Below, one piece after another: positions 56,942 through 64,000 of a DNA stretch of 64,000 nt. The translations under genes were made by a program, and so were the position numbers. The stretch's first letter is position 1. Every line of letters begins with the position of its first letter. Source of the DNA: Rhizobium leguminosarum (GTDB lineage: Bacteria > Pseudomonadota > Alphaproteobacteria > Rhizobiales > Rhizobiaceae); the NCBI RefSeq assembly GCF_002953715.1, contig NZ_CP025012.1, positions 3,038,001 through 3,102,000 of the forward strand. The letters are read 5' to 3'. The notes under the pieces are model-generated. The model was not told the DNA's origin. It saw only the letters and a program-made list of their open reading frames with translations, and did not search any database.

Positions 56942-56970
56942 TTCGAATCATCATTTAAAATCAGTGTATA
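56942..56970 (+). promoter_or_regulatory. candidate promoter of the sRNA at 56977
   Basis: TTCGAA (56942-56947), 17-bp spacer, TGTATA (56965-56970). The spacing is optimal and an AT-rich spacer is present, but -35 is a weak match. Confidence 0.45.
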
Positions 56971-56976
56971 GCGCCC

Positions 56977-57124
56977 CTTGCCCCCTGCCAGCCCCCCGAA
57001 CGGAAAATAGGACCGGCCACTGTGGAAAGGCTCTTCGAAATTCAATTCAGAAGGGAGAATAAGCGACTCTGCGAATTGGCTTTTTTGGCAGTGTCCACAG
57101 GTGGAAAACTCACCTGGTTTTTTT
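56977..57124 (+). ncRNA. candidate structured small RNA, about 148 nt
   Basis: A rightward promoter (56942-56970) and a rightward terminator (57098-57124) bracket a stretch without coding frame between two leftward genes. Nested long-range complementarities are visible: CTGCCA (56985-56990) with TGGCAG (57086-57091) and CAATTC (57043-57048) with GAATTG (57073-57078). The 5' end is C-rich, the 3' part has a T6 tract before the last two helices. I could not match it to 6S RNA, tmRNA, SRP RNA or RNase P. Confidence 0.5.
57098..57124 (+). terminator. rho-independent terminator, rightward
   Basis: CAGGTG (57098-57103) pairs with CACCTG (57111-57116), loop GAAAACT, followed by GTTTTTTT. No protein gene precedes it on this strand, since the flanking genes run leftward. 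Confidence 0.75.
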
Positions 57125-57130
57125 ACGGAA

Positions 57131-57164
57131 GATGCGGCGTGTGGCATGAAGGCAACGCCGCATC
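57131..57164. terminator. 9-bp hairpin downstream of the ubiK-like gene
   Basis: GATGCGGCG (57131-57139) with CGCCGCATC (57156-57164), 16-nt loop. For the leftward gene it is followed by TTCCGT only, so it is a weak terminator candidate. Confidence 0.4.
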
Positions 57165-57180
57165 TGTGTCGTACCGGGAC

Positions 57181-57441
57181 TTAAACGCCCTCGCCGGCAA
57201 GCTTTGCCTCGAGTGCTGCGATGCGGGCGGCAAGCGCCTCGTTCTCGTCGCGTGCCTTGATCGCCATCTCGCGCACGGCCTCGAACTCCTCGCGCTTGAC
57301 GATGTCCATGCTGTTCAGCCAACGCTCGGCCTGAGCGTTGAAGGCGGTTTCGATCTCCTTGCGGACGCCCTGGGCGGCACCGGCCGCATCGGTCATCAGC
57401 TTGGCGAATTCGTCCATGATGCGGTTCGTTCCGGTCGTCAT
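57181..57441 (-). CDS. UbiK-family accessory factor (BMFP domain)
   Basis: An 86-residue helical protein: an amphipathic N-terminal helix (RIMDEFAKLMTDAAGAAQGVRKEIETAF) and a C-terminal coiled coil (VKREEFEAVREMAIKARDENEALAARIAALEAKL) are the membrane-fusogenic BMFP layout of UbiK/YqiC, which assists aerobic ubiquinone synthesis. The ATG at 57441 has GGGAG 9 nt upstream. Divergent from lgt. Confidence 0.9.
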   Translation of the reverse strand: MTTGTNRIMDEFAKLMTDAAGAAQGVRKEIETAFNAQAERWLNSMDIVKREEFEAVREMAIKARDENEALAARIAALEAKLAGEGV

Positions 57442-57643
57442 GGCGTTTTTCTCCCTTCGCATGAGGTGAATTCAGCCCTTCGGGGCCTCAAGAGTTGAGG
57501 TAGGGCTTCACCATCGACGATGCAAGCGCTTTGCACGGGATAAGCTTGCCGGAACCGGCCGGGAACGCGCCATCACGAACAATGGACTTGACCGTCCGGG
57601 ATCGCAGCGGCATGTTCCGCGCAACTCAACAGGTGGGAAAACC

Positions 57644-58492
57644 TTGCCGATAGCAGCCGATCTCCTTGCCATCATGCCTTTCCCGGATATCGATCCGATC
57701 GCCTTTTCGATCGGTCCGCTGGCGATTCACTGGTACGGTCTCGCTTACGTCGCCGGCATCCTGCTCGGCTGGGCCTATGCACGCCGCCTCGCCGCCAACG
57801 AAAGTCTCTGGCCCGGCAATGTCTCGCCGATATCAAGGACGCAGCTCGACGATTTCATCGTCTGGGCAGCGCTTGGCGTCGTCCTCGGCGGCCGTCTCGG
57901 CTATATTTTCTTCTATGATCTCCCCGCCGTCCTGCGCAGTCCCGTCCGTGCGCTGGAGATCTGGAACGGCGGCATGTCCTTCCATGGCGGCCTGACCGGC
58001 ACGACGATCGCCATGATCCTCTTTGCTCGCCGCAACGCCATACCGATCTGGAGCCTGTTCGACATCGTCGCCACCGTCGTTCCCTTCGGCCTGTTTTTCG
58101 GCCGCATCGCCAATTTCATCAATGGCGAGCTGTGGGGCCGGTTGACCGACGTGCCCTGGGCCGTGGTCTTCCCGACCGGCGGCCCCTTCGCCCGCCATCC
58201 GAGCCAGCTTTACGAAGCCGGCCTCGAAGGCATCGTGCTGCTCCTGGTGCTGGCCGCCCTGGTCTACGGCATGCGCGCGCTGAAGAGCCCCGGCTTCATT
58301 ACAGGCGTCTTCGTTTGCGGTTATGCGCTGTCGCGCATCTTCGTCGAATTCTTCCGCGAGCCTGATGCCCAGCTCGGTTACCTCCTCGGCACGAACTGGC
58401 TGACCATGGGCATGGTGCTCTCCTCCCCGATGATCCTACTCGGCCTCTGGGCGATGCTGCGGGCCCGCCGCCAGGCTGCGCTGCAGCTCTGA
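57644..58492 (+). CDS. lgt: prolipoprotein diacylglyceryl transferase
   Basis: Adds diacylglycerol from phosphatidylglycerol to the lipobox cysteine of prelipoproteins in the inner membrane. The 282-residue protein has seven membrane helices, the [10 protein letters not shown] and [11 protein letters not shown] loops and the Lgt signature [14 protein letters not shown], plus [12 protein letters not shown]. The start is taken as TTG 57644 with AGGTGGGA upstream; ATG 57674 is an alternative. First of a rightward row lgt, midA-like, pgeF, M24 peptidase. Confidence 0.95.
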   Translation: MPIAADLLAIMPFPDIDPIAFSIGPLAIHWYGLAYVAGILLGWAYARRLAANESLWPGNVSPISRTQLDDFIVWAALGVVLGGRLGYIFFYDLPAVLRSPVRALEIWNGGMSFHGGLTGTTIAMILFARRNAIPIWSLFDIVATVVPFGLFFGRIANFINGELWGRLTDVPWAVVFPTGGPFARHPSQLYEAGLEGIVLLLVLAALVYGMRALKSPGFITGVFVCGYALSRIFVEFFREPDAQLGYLLGTNWLTMGMVLSSPMILLGLWAMLRARRQAALQL

Positions 58493-58511
58493 AAACGGCA
58501 GGACGCGCGAC

Positions 58512-59612
58512 ATGACCACCGCTCTAGGCGAAAAGATCAAGGCGATCATCCAGGCCAACGGCCCGATCAGCGTCACCGATTATTTCTCGCTCTGCCTCGC
58601 AGACCCCGAACACGGCTATTACCGCACCCGCGAGCCCTTCGGGCGTTCCGGTGATTTCGTCACCGCGCCCGAGGTCAGCCAGATCTTCGGCGAGATGATC
58701 GGCGTCTTCATCGTCCATGCTTGGCAGCGCCACGGCACACCGACGGACGTCCGCCTCGTCGAGATCGGCCCCGGCCGCGGCACCATGATGGCCGACATGC
58801 TGCGCGTCATCTCCCGCATCGCTCCACCGCTTTTCGACGCCATGACCGTGCATCTCGTCGAAACCAGCGAGCGCCTGCGCGACGTCCAGAGCCAGACGCT
58901 CGAACCCCACGGCGAGAAAATCACCTGGCACGATGGCTTCGACGAAGTACCGCCCGGCTTCACGCTGATTGCCGCCAACGAACTCTTCGACGCCATCCCG
59001 ATACGCCAGTTCGTCCGCATGCCGACGGGCTTCCGCGAGCGCATGGTCGGCATTGACGTCGATGGCGAGCTGACCTTCGCCGCCGGCGTCGCCGGCCTCG
59101 ATCCCTCCTTGCTGCCCGAACCGGTGCAAAACCTGCCGGTCGGCACGCTCTTCGAGATCTCGCCTGCCCGCCAGGCAGTGATGATGGCGATCTGCGAGCG
59201 GCTGCGCGCCTTTGGCGGCACGGCGCTTACGATCGACTACGGCCATCTCGTCACCGGCTTCGGCGATACGCTGCAGGCCGTGCGCATGCATGAATTCGAC
59301 CCGCCGCTCGCCCATCCAGGTGAAGCCGATCTGACGAGCCATGTCGACTTCCAGCAGCTCGCCGAAACGGCGCTTGCGGCCGGCCTCCATCTGAACGGCG
59401 CCCTGCACCAAGGTGATTTTCTGACCGGCCTCGGCATCCTCGAGCGCGCAACCGCTCTCGGCCATGATCGCGAGCCGCACACCCAGCAGGTCATTCAGGC
59501 GGCGGTCGAAAGGCTTGCCGGCGCCGGTGAAGGCCGGATGGGCGAACTCTTCAAGGTGATGGCGGTGTCCTATCCCGCCATCGATCTCATGCCCTTTCGT
59601 CCGGTGGATTGA
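58512..59612 (+). CDS. SAM-dependent methyltransferase, MidA/NDUFAF7 family
   Basis: A 366-residue class I methyltransferase. It opens with IKAIIQANGPISVTDYFSLCLADPEHGYYRTREPFGRSGDFVTAPEVSQIFGEM, has the SAM-binding VEIGPGRGTMMADMLRV and the conserved IAANELFDAIPIRQFV motif. Its mitochondrial counterpart NDUFAF7 dimethylates an arginine of complex I subunit NDUFS2; the bacterial target is probably similar but not shown. Starts 19 bp after the lgt stop. Confidence 0.92.
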   Translation: MTTALGEKIKAIIQANGPISVTDYFSLCLADPEHGYYRTREPFGRSGDFVTAPEVSQIFGEMIGVFIVHAWQRHGTPTDVRLVEIGPGRGTMMADMLRVISRIAPPLFDAMTVHLVETSERLRDVQSQTLEPHGEKITWHDGFDEVPPGFTLIAANELFDAIPIRQFVRMPTGFRERMVGIDVDGELTFAAGVAGLDPSLLPEPVQNLPVGTLFEISPARQAVMMAICERLRAFGGTALTIDYGHLVTGFGDTLQAVRMHEFDPPLAHPGEADLTSHVDFQQLAETALAAGLHLNGALHQGDFLTGLGILERATALGHDREPHTQQVIQAAVERLAGAGEGRMGELFKVMAVSYPAIDLMPFRPVD

Positions 59613-59723
59613 CAGGGCGCACGCGGCTGGTTCAACATCCGCCCGAAACAAGAACTTGAAGCGCGCCGCATATGCGATGCGCTTGGGATAATAACAAACC
59701 CCTCGAAAACCCCGGAATCACAG

Positions 59724-60518
59724 ATGCAGGACGCGGCCTCTCCCGCACCGATCGAAAGCGCGCTGCTGAACCAGGCGGCGGGCAGCACGATCCGGCACGG
59801 TTATTTCACTCGGGCCGGCGGCGTTTCCGAAGGGCTGTATCGCGGCCTCAATGTCGGCCTCAGTTCCAGCGACGAACGCGACAAGGTTCTGGAAAATCGC
59901 CGTCGCGTCGCCGCCTGGTTCGGCTTGCCGGTCGAGCGGCTGGCAACCGTGCATCAGGTCCATTCCCCCGATGTCGTGACGATCGGCGCCGACTATGACG
60001 GCATCCGCCCCGACGCCGATGCAATGGTGACGGCAGCCCCTGGTATTGTGCTTGGCGTGCTTGCCGCCGATTGCGGACCGATCCTGTTTGCTGACCCGGA
60101 CAATCGCGTCATCGGCGCCGCCCATGCCGGCTGGAAGGGCGCGTTGACGGGCGTGCTCGAAAATACCGTCGCCGCCATGGAGGCGCTGGGTGCGGACCGC
60201 GGCAGCATCGTCGCCTGCCTCGGCCCCTCGATCAGCCAGGCAAGTTATGAGGTCGGTCCCGAATTCGTCGAGCGTTTCGTCGCCGAAAACCCGGGCGACG
60301 AGCGCTTTTTCGTGCCTTCCGCAACGCCCGGCCACGCCATGTTCGACCTGCCGGCGCTGACCGTCGACCGGCTGACGAAAGCCGGCGTGCGGGCCGAAAG
60401 CCTCGGCCTCTGCACTTATCCGGACAACGAGCGCTTCTTTTCCTACCGCAGGACGACACATCGCAAGGAGCCGGATTACGGCCGCCAGATTTCCGCGATA
60501 TCAATCAGGGAGACATGA
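59724..60518 (+). CDS. pgeF: peptidoglycan editing factor PgeF (multicopper-oxidase-like, YfiH)
   Basis: A 264-residue enzyme that removes wrongly inserted L-Ser from muropeptide precursors. It has HGYFTRAGGVSEGLYRGLNVG at the start, the metal-binding His of HQVHSPDVV, the Cys-His set in LAADCGPILFAD and GAAHAGWKGALTGVLE, and GPSISQASYEVGPEF. Full length. Its stop overlaps a possible start of the next gene (ATGA at 60515), so the two are coupled. Confidence 0.94.
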   Translation: MQDAASPAPIESALLNQAAGSTIRHGYFTRAGGVSEGLYRGLNVGLSSSDERDKVLENRRRVAAWFGLPVERLATVHQVHSPDVVTIGADYDGIRPDADAMVTAAPGIVLGVLAADCGPILFADPDNRVIGAAHAGWKGALTGVLENTVAAMEALGADRGSIVACLGPSISQASYEVGPEFVERFVAENPGDERFFVPSATPGHAMFDLPALTVDRLTKAGVRAESLGLCTYPDNERFFSYRRTTHRKEPDYGRQISAISIRET

Positions 60519-60523
60519 GCAGA

Positions 60524-61675
60524 ATGGCACTGCACTTCGAAAAGGCCGAATTCGCAAGCCGGCTTGCGCGCCTCACCGAGAAGATGAAGGAAGAAAAGCT
60601 CGACGCCTTGCTGCTCTTCGCCCAGGAAAGCATGTACTGGCTGACCGGCTACGACACCTTCGGCTACTGCTTCTTCCAGACGCTGGTCGTCAAGAGTGAC
60701 GGCACCATGGCGCTGATCACCCGCTCGGCCGATCTTCGCCAGGCCAGACATACCTCAATCCTCGAGGACATCCATATCTGGGTCGACCGGGTCAACGCCG
60801 ACCCGACGCTCGACCTGAAGAACCTGCTGGTCGAGATGGATCTGCTCGGCGCCCGCATCGGTGTCGAATACGATACGCACGGCATGACCGGCCGCGTCGC
60901 CCGCCTGCTCGACGCGCAATTGACCACCTTCGGCCAGATCGTCGACGCCTCCTACCTCGTTAGCCGCCTGCGCCTGATCAAGAGCCCGACGGAGGTCGCC
61001 TATGTCGAACGCGCCGCCGTTCTCGCCGACGATGCGCTCGATGCTGCGATCCGCCTGACAAAACCCAGCGCCGACGAGGCCGATATCCTCGCCGCCATGC
61101 AGGGTGCAATCTTTTCCGGCGGCGGCGACTATCCCGCCAACGAATTTATCATCGGCTCCGGCGCCGACGCGCTGCTCTGCCGCTACAAGGCCGGCCGCCG
61201 CAAGCTCGACGCCAGCGACCAGCTGACGCTCGAATGGGCCGGCGCCTATGCGCATTACCATGCCGCCATGATGCGGACGATCGTCATCGGCGAGCCGACG
61301 CATCGCCATCGCGAGCTTTACAACGCCTGCCGCGAAACCATCGAGGCGATCGAGACCGTGCTGAAGCCCGGCCAGACCTTCGGCGATGTCTTCGACATGC
61401 ATGCCAGGATCATCGATGAGCGCGGCCTGGCCCGCCACCGGCTGAATGCCTGCGGTTATTCGCTCGGCGCCCGTTTCTCGCCCTCCTGGATGGAGCATCA
61501 GATGTTCCATGTTGGCAATCCGCAGCCGATCGAACCGAACATGTCGCTCTTCGTGCACATGATCATCGCCGATTCCGATACGGGCACGGCGATGACGCTC
61601 GGCCAGACTTATCTGACGACAGCGGATGCGCCGCGCGCCTTGTCGCGCCATCCGCTCGATTTCATCGGGCTTTGA
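60524..61675 (+). CDS. M24 family metallopeptidase (Xaa-Pro peptidase type)
   Basis: A 383-residue pita-bread-fold peptidase. The N-terminal creatinase-like domain (1-150, with ARLTEKMKEEKLDALLLFAQESMYWLTGYDTFG) is followed by the catalytic domain. Metal positions are altered: LEWAGAYAHYHAAMMRT has only an incomplete Asp pair, so it may be a creatinase/ectoine-hydrolase-like amidase rather than an aminopeptidase. ATG 60524 is chosen (MALHFEKAEF); ATG 60515, overlapping the pgeF stop, is the alternative. Confidence 0.85.
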   Translation: MALHFEKAEFASRLARLTEKMKEEKLDALLLFAQESMYWLTGYDTFGYCFFQTLVVKSDGTMALITRSADLRQARHTSILEDIHIWVDRVNADPTLDLKNLLVEMDLLGARIGVEYDTHGMTGRVARLLDAQLTTFGQIVDASYLVSRLRLIKSPTEVAYVERAAVLADDALDAAIRLTKPSADEADILAAMQGAIFSGGGDYPANEFIIGSGADALLCRYKAGRRKLDASDQLTLEWAGAYAHYHAAMMRTIVIGEPTHRHRELYNACRETIEAIETVLKPGQTFGDVFDMHARIIDERGLARHRLNACGYSLGARFSPSWMEHQMFHVGNPQPIEPNMSLFVHMIIADSDTGTAMTLGQTYLTTADAPRALSRHPLDFIGL

Positions 61676-61707
61676 CCGGTGAGAATCCGGAATTGACAGA
61701 CGACCGT

Positions 61708-61733
61708 CCCCACCCGCATAAATTCGGGTGGGG
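61708..61733 (+). terminator. strong hairpin after the M24 peptidase gene
   Basis: CCCCACCCG (61708-61716) pairs with CGGGTGGGG (61725-61733) around CATAAATT. It lies 33 bp past the stop; there is no T-run, so termination may be partial. Confidence 0.5.
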
Positions 61734-61766
61734 CTGATTGCGATTGTTGGAAGGACGGATCAAGGG

Positions 61767-62588
61767 ATGACGCGAGCTGCGATTGTGCCCACGCTCCTGT
61801 TCGTCATGGCTCTGCTGACCGCCTGCAATACTACCGATGCGCTGACACCGCAGGTCGATATCGGCGATTCCTCCGGCCGCGCGTCGTCGAGCCCGGTGAC
61901 GCAGAGCGAAGCCGAGCGTTTGGCGGGCACCCGCCAGCCGAGTTTCTCGGGAAGCTCGCAGCAGGGCGGCTACCATCCAGCCTATGATCAGTCGCAGCAG
62001 GCCTATCGGCCCGGCACCGGCGCGCCGCCGACGACGATGCAGGAGCAGGCAGACGCCCTGTCGAGGAACAGCTCCTCGCCAGCCGCCTCCGCCCCGATCG
62101 ACGGACAATCGCTGCCACCGCCGGCGGCAAGTGGCAGTCTTCCCGCACAGTCGGCTCAGCCGGCCGAGGCGCAACAGCCGCAGCAGACCGCCGCCCTCCC
62201 CTCCAGTTCCTCCTCCGTTCGCGGCAGTACCGTGCGCTTCCTGCCGATCATCGGGGCGCCGGTGCAAGCCGTGACACCGCTCTCGCGCCAGCTCGGCACC
62301 GAGGCGCGCGCGCACGGCCTTTCCATCAAGAGCTCGAACGATGCGAGCAGCGATTACATCCTTAAAGGTTATCTCTCCGCCTTCAGCGACGACGGCAAGG
62401 TTACCGTGGTCTATGTCTGGGACGTTCTCGACAGCGGCGGCGCCCGCCTGCACCGTATCCAGGGGCAAGAGAGTGTGCCGACGGCCGCGGCCGATCCCTG
62501 GGCGGGCGTTCCAGCCTCGGTGATGCAGCAAATCGGCTCAAAAACCATCGCGGAATTCTCCTCCTGGCGGCAGACTCAAGGCGGTTAG
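61767..62588 (+). CDS. lipoprotein of unknown function
   Basis: A 273-residue protein with a lipoprotein signal (lipobox LLTAC, Cys at residue 20), a long low-complexity Ser/Gln/Pro/Ala region (about 30-150) and a folded C-terminal domain (about 155-273: VRFLPIIGAPVQAVTPLSRQLGTEARAHGLSIK, DYILKGYLSAFSDDGKVTVVYVWDVLDSGGARLHRIQGQE) that looks like a curli-assembly CsgG-like or outer-membrane accessory fold, not identifiable by eye. The ATG at 61767 has AAGGG directly upstream and AAGGA further up. It is a substrate for the nearby Lgt. Confidence 0.88.
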   Translation: MTRAAIVPTLLFVMALLTACNTTDALTPQVDIGDSSGRASSSPVTQSEAERLAGTRQPSFSGSSQQGGYHPAYDQSQQAYRPGTGAPPTTMQEQADALSRNSSSPAASAPIDGQSLPPPAASGSLPAQSAQPAEAQQPQQTAALPSSSSSVRGSTVRFLPIIGAPVQAVTPLSRQLGTEARAHGLSIKSSNDASSDYILKGYLSAFSDDGKVTVVYVWDVLDSGGARLHRIQGQESVPTAAADPWAGVPASVMQQIGSKTIAEFSSWRQTQGG

Positions 62589-62693
62589 TCACAAACTTTT
62601 TGCAAATATAGGAGCCTGTGGCGCCTTTGCCCTTGCATTCACGGGGAAGCTGACTAAAAAGCGCGGCTATCAGCGCATAACAGGCGGACCAAA

Positions 62694-63626
62694 ATGAAGG
62701 TTTTCGCAGGCAATTCGAACCGGCAACTCGCCGAAGCGATCTGCAACTATCTCAATGTTCCCTTGGGGAAAGCCAGTGTTCGAAGGTTTGCCGATCAGGA
62801 AATCTTCGTGGAAATCCAGGAAAATGTGCGCGGTGAGGATGTTTTCCTCGTGCAGCCGACCGCCTTTCCTGCCAACGACCATCTGATGGAACTGCTGATC
62901 ATGATCGACGCGATGCGTCGTTCGTCAGCCCGCCGCATCACCGCCGTCCTACCCTATTTCGGCTATGCCCGTCAGGATCGCCGAGCCTCCGGCCGCACGC
63001 CGATCTCCGCCAAGCTGGTCGCAAACCTCATTACCGAAGCCGGCGCCGACCGCGTCATGACGCTCGATCTCCATGCCGGGCAGATCCAGGGCTTCTTCGA
63101 TATCCCGACCGACAACCTCTTTGCCATGCCCGTGCTGACCCGCGACATCAAGAGCCACTATGACCTCAGCAACGTCGTGGTCGTCTCGCCCGACGTCGGC
63201 GGCGTGGTTCGCGCCCGCGCGCTCGCGAAGCGCCTGGACTGTCTTCTTGCCATCGTCGACAAGCGTCGCGATCGGCCGGGTGAATCCGAAGTCATGAACA
63301 TCATCGGCGACATTGCCGGCAAGGACTGCCTGTTGATCGACGATATCGTCGATTCCGGCGGCACGCTCTGCAACGCGGCCGACGCGATGCTGTCCAAGGG
63401 CGCATCCAGCGTCACCGCCTATATCACCCACGGCGTTCTCTCCGGCGGCGCGGTCACCCGCGTCACCTCCTCGAAGCTGCGCGAACTCGTCATCACGGAT
63501 TCCATCCAGCCGACCACGGCCGTGCTATCGGCCCACAATATCCGCGTCGTAACGACGGCGCCGCTGATCGGCGAAGCCATCAGCCGAACGGCTCAGGAAG
63601 AGTCCGTCTCCAGCCTCTTCGATTAA
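62694..63626 (+). CDS. prs: ribose-phosphate pyrophosphokinase
   Basis: Makes PRPP from ribose 5-phosphate and ATP for purine, pyrimidine, His and Trp synthesis. The 310-residue class I enzyme has the ATP loop [20 protein letters not shown], the flexible loop YARQDRR, the [18 protein letters not shown] motif and the PRPP-binding [14 protein letters not shown]. Full length. A hairpin terminator follows directly. Confidence 0.97.
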   Translation: MKVFAGNSNRQLAEAICNYLNVPLGKASVRRFADQEIFVEIQENVRGEDVFLVQPTAFPANDHLMELLIMIDAMRRSSARRITAVLPYFGYARQDRRASGRTPISAKLVANLITEAGADRVMTLDLHAGQIQGFFDIPTDNLFAMPVLTRDIKSHYDLSNVVVVSPDVGGVVRARALAKRLDCLLAIVDKRRDRPGESEVMNIIGDIAGKDCLLIDDIVDSGGTLCNAADAMLSKGASSVTAYITHGVLSGGAVTRVTSSKLRELVITDSIQPTTAVLSAHNIRVVTTAPLIGEAISRTAQEESVSSLFD

Positions 63627-63656
63627 AAGAGCCGGCGTTCGACCGGCTCTTTCAAT
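63626..63656 (+). terminator. rho-independent terminator of prs
   Basis: AAAGAGCCGG (63626-63635) pairs with CCGGCTCTTT (63643-63652), loop CGTTCGA, with the terminal T-tract partly in the stem. It begins at the last base of the prs stop codon. Confidence 0.85.
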
Positions 63657-63763
63657 GTCTACTTCAGATGGACCAAACTATTACCGGGCATGCTCTCCGA
63701 GCCGCGTGAATTGCTGACCGTTGATTGCCGCGGAGACACGTTCGCAAACCGCCGTCCCGATCG

Positions 63764-63868
63764 TTAGAGCAATTCCAGGAAAAGTGCGAAGCGGTTTTCC
63801 GTCCGGAATTGCGTAAAACAAAAGGCTAGAGCGGTCCTGCGCTTCCGTTAAAAGCTGTACTGCTCTAG
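63764..63868. repeat. palindromic intergenic repeat, copy 4
   Basis: GCAATTCC (63769-63776) pairs with GGAATTGC (63805-63812), inner GGAAAA/TTTTCC; the core AAAAGTGCG...GCGGTTTT and the following GCGTAAAACAAAA are shared with other copies. A second part CTAGAGC (63826-63832) pairs with GCTCTAG (63862-63868). It fills the middle of the 320-bp gap between prs and the next leftward gene; nothing else is seen in that gap. Confidence 0.85.
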
Positions 63869-63896
63869 TCTCGGCGAGGCTTGTGACGCAAGACGC

Positions 63897-63919
63897 AAAA
63901 AAGCCGGCACAAGGCCGGC
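63897..63919 (-). terminator. rho-independent terminator of the gene entering from the right
   Basis: GCCGGC (63903-63908) pairs with GCCGGC (63914-63919), loop ACAAG; read leftward TTTTTT follows. It supports a leftward gene ending at about 63951. Confidence 0.8.
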
Positions 63920-63950
63920 CTCTCTCATTTCTGATCCCAATTGATAACGC

Positions 63951-64000
63951 TCAAGGCTGCTGCGGCGGCGCAGGTACCGCGTCCTGACCCTGATCCGGTT
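63951..64000 (-). CDS. 3' end of a leftward gene, product unknown
   Basis: Read leftward, the last codons give PDQGQDAVPAPPQQP and a TGA stop (63951-63953), followed after 30 bp by a good terminator. A Gln/Pro-rich tail of this kind is common at the ends of exported or lipoprotein genes. Too short to name. Confidence 0.55.
   Translation of the reverse strand, partial: PDQGQDAVPAPPQQP

Noticed and set aside
56977..57124. Naming the candidate RNA as 6S RNA
   Set aside because: Length fits, but the 5' and 3' ends do not form the closing stem and no typical central bubble could be drawn; locus (no ygfA or zapA) also differs.
57131..57164. Hairpin as a definite terminator of the ubiK-like gene
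   Set aside because: Good stem but a 16-nt loop and no T-run on the leftward side; kept only as a weak candidate.

Overview
The window is a high-GC (roughly 60%) alphaproteobacterial chromosome segment, most likely from Rhizobium (R. leguminosarum/R. etli group). The evidence is the divergent dctA/dctBD dicarboxylate-transport locus, the LPS-core mannosyltransferase LpcC beside greA, the lrp-trxB-lsrB block followed by tandem AbcR-type small RNAs, separated carA and carB, a GTTC-N7-GTTC SOS box, and several copies of intergenic palindromic repeats of a kind common in Rhizobium genomes. No rRNA, tRNA, insertion sequence, prophage or CRISPR array was seen.

Layout. 1-4.1 kb: start of dnaG, a gene-poor 630 bp stretch holding a strong terminator, an unassigned winged-helix-like gene, yqeY and carA. 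4.1-12 kb: ABM monooxygenase, MATE and TetA-like exporters, a LysR/aldo-keto reductase pair, a zinc metallopeptidase, a DUF2306 membrane protein and a membrane LytTR regulator. 12-18.5 kb: carB, then a two-gene DNA-repair operon (UdgX fusion plus radical SAM protein) behind a LexA box. 18.6-28.2 kb: greA with a terminator in its leader, lpcC, dctA/dctB/dctD with a sigma-54 promoter and upstream activator dyads, lrp, trxB, lsrB and two AbcR-type sRNAs.

28.3-39.4 kb: an arsR-MFS-old yellow enzyme operon, an aminoglycoside-phosphotransferase-like kinase, a divergent SDR/LysR pair, GrpB, DUF2188, a Ca2+/H+ antiporter, two polysaccharide-type glycosyltransferase genes and aspartate aminotransferase. 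39.8-44.8 kb: a Gram-negative sortase system (VIT/VWA target ending in LPQTA, overlapping sortase, then a PQQ-type sugar dehydrogenase), followed by a low-GC island flanked by a partial duplication of the dehydrogenase 3' end. 44.8-49.2 kb: DUF3052, EamA exporter, cold-shock gene with a structured leader, BA14K, an SDR whose C-terminus is written by a repeat, and HxlR.

49.2-53 kb: EnvZ-like kinase, PetR/OmpR regulator and PetP-like MarR regulator, facing a clearly decayed ilvE pseudogene. 53-64 kb: housekeeping genes (MBL hydrolase, csaA, proC, ybjN-like, ubiK-like, lgt, midA-like, pgeF, M24 peptidase, a lipoprotein, prs) plus a candidate new structured sRNA at about 56977-57124 and the tail of one more gene at the right edge.

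The strongest functional units are the SOS-controlled UdgX/radical SAM operon, C4-dicarboxylate uptake under DctBD, the AbcR tandem, the sortase-target pair and the electrophile-response-like arsR operon. All assignments come from reading motifs and context by eye; no database search was run.
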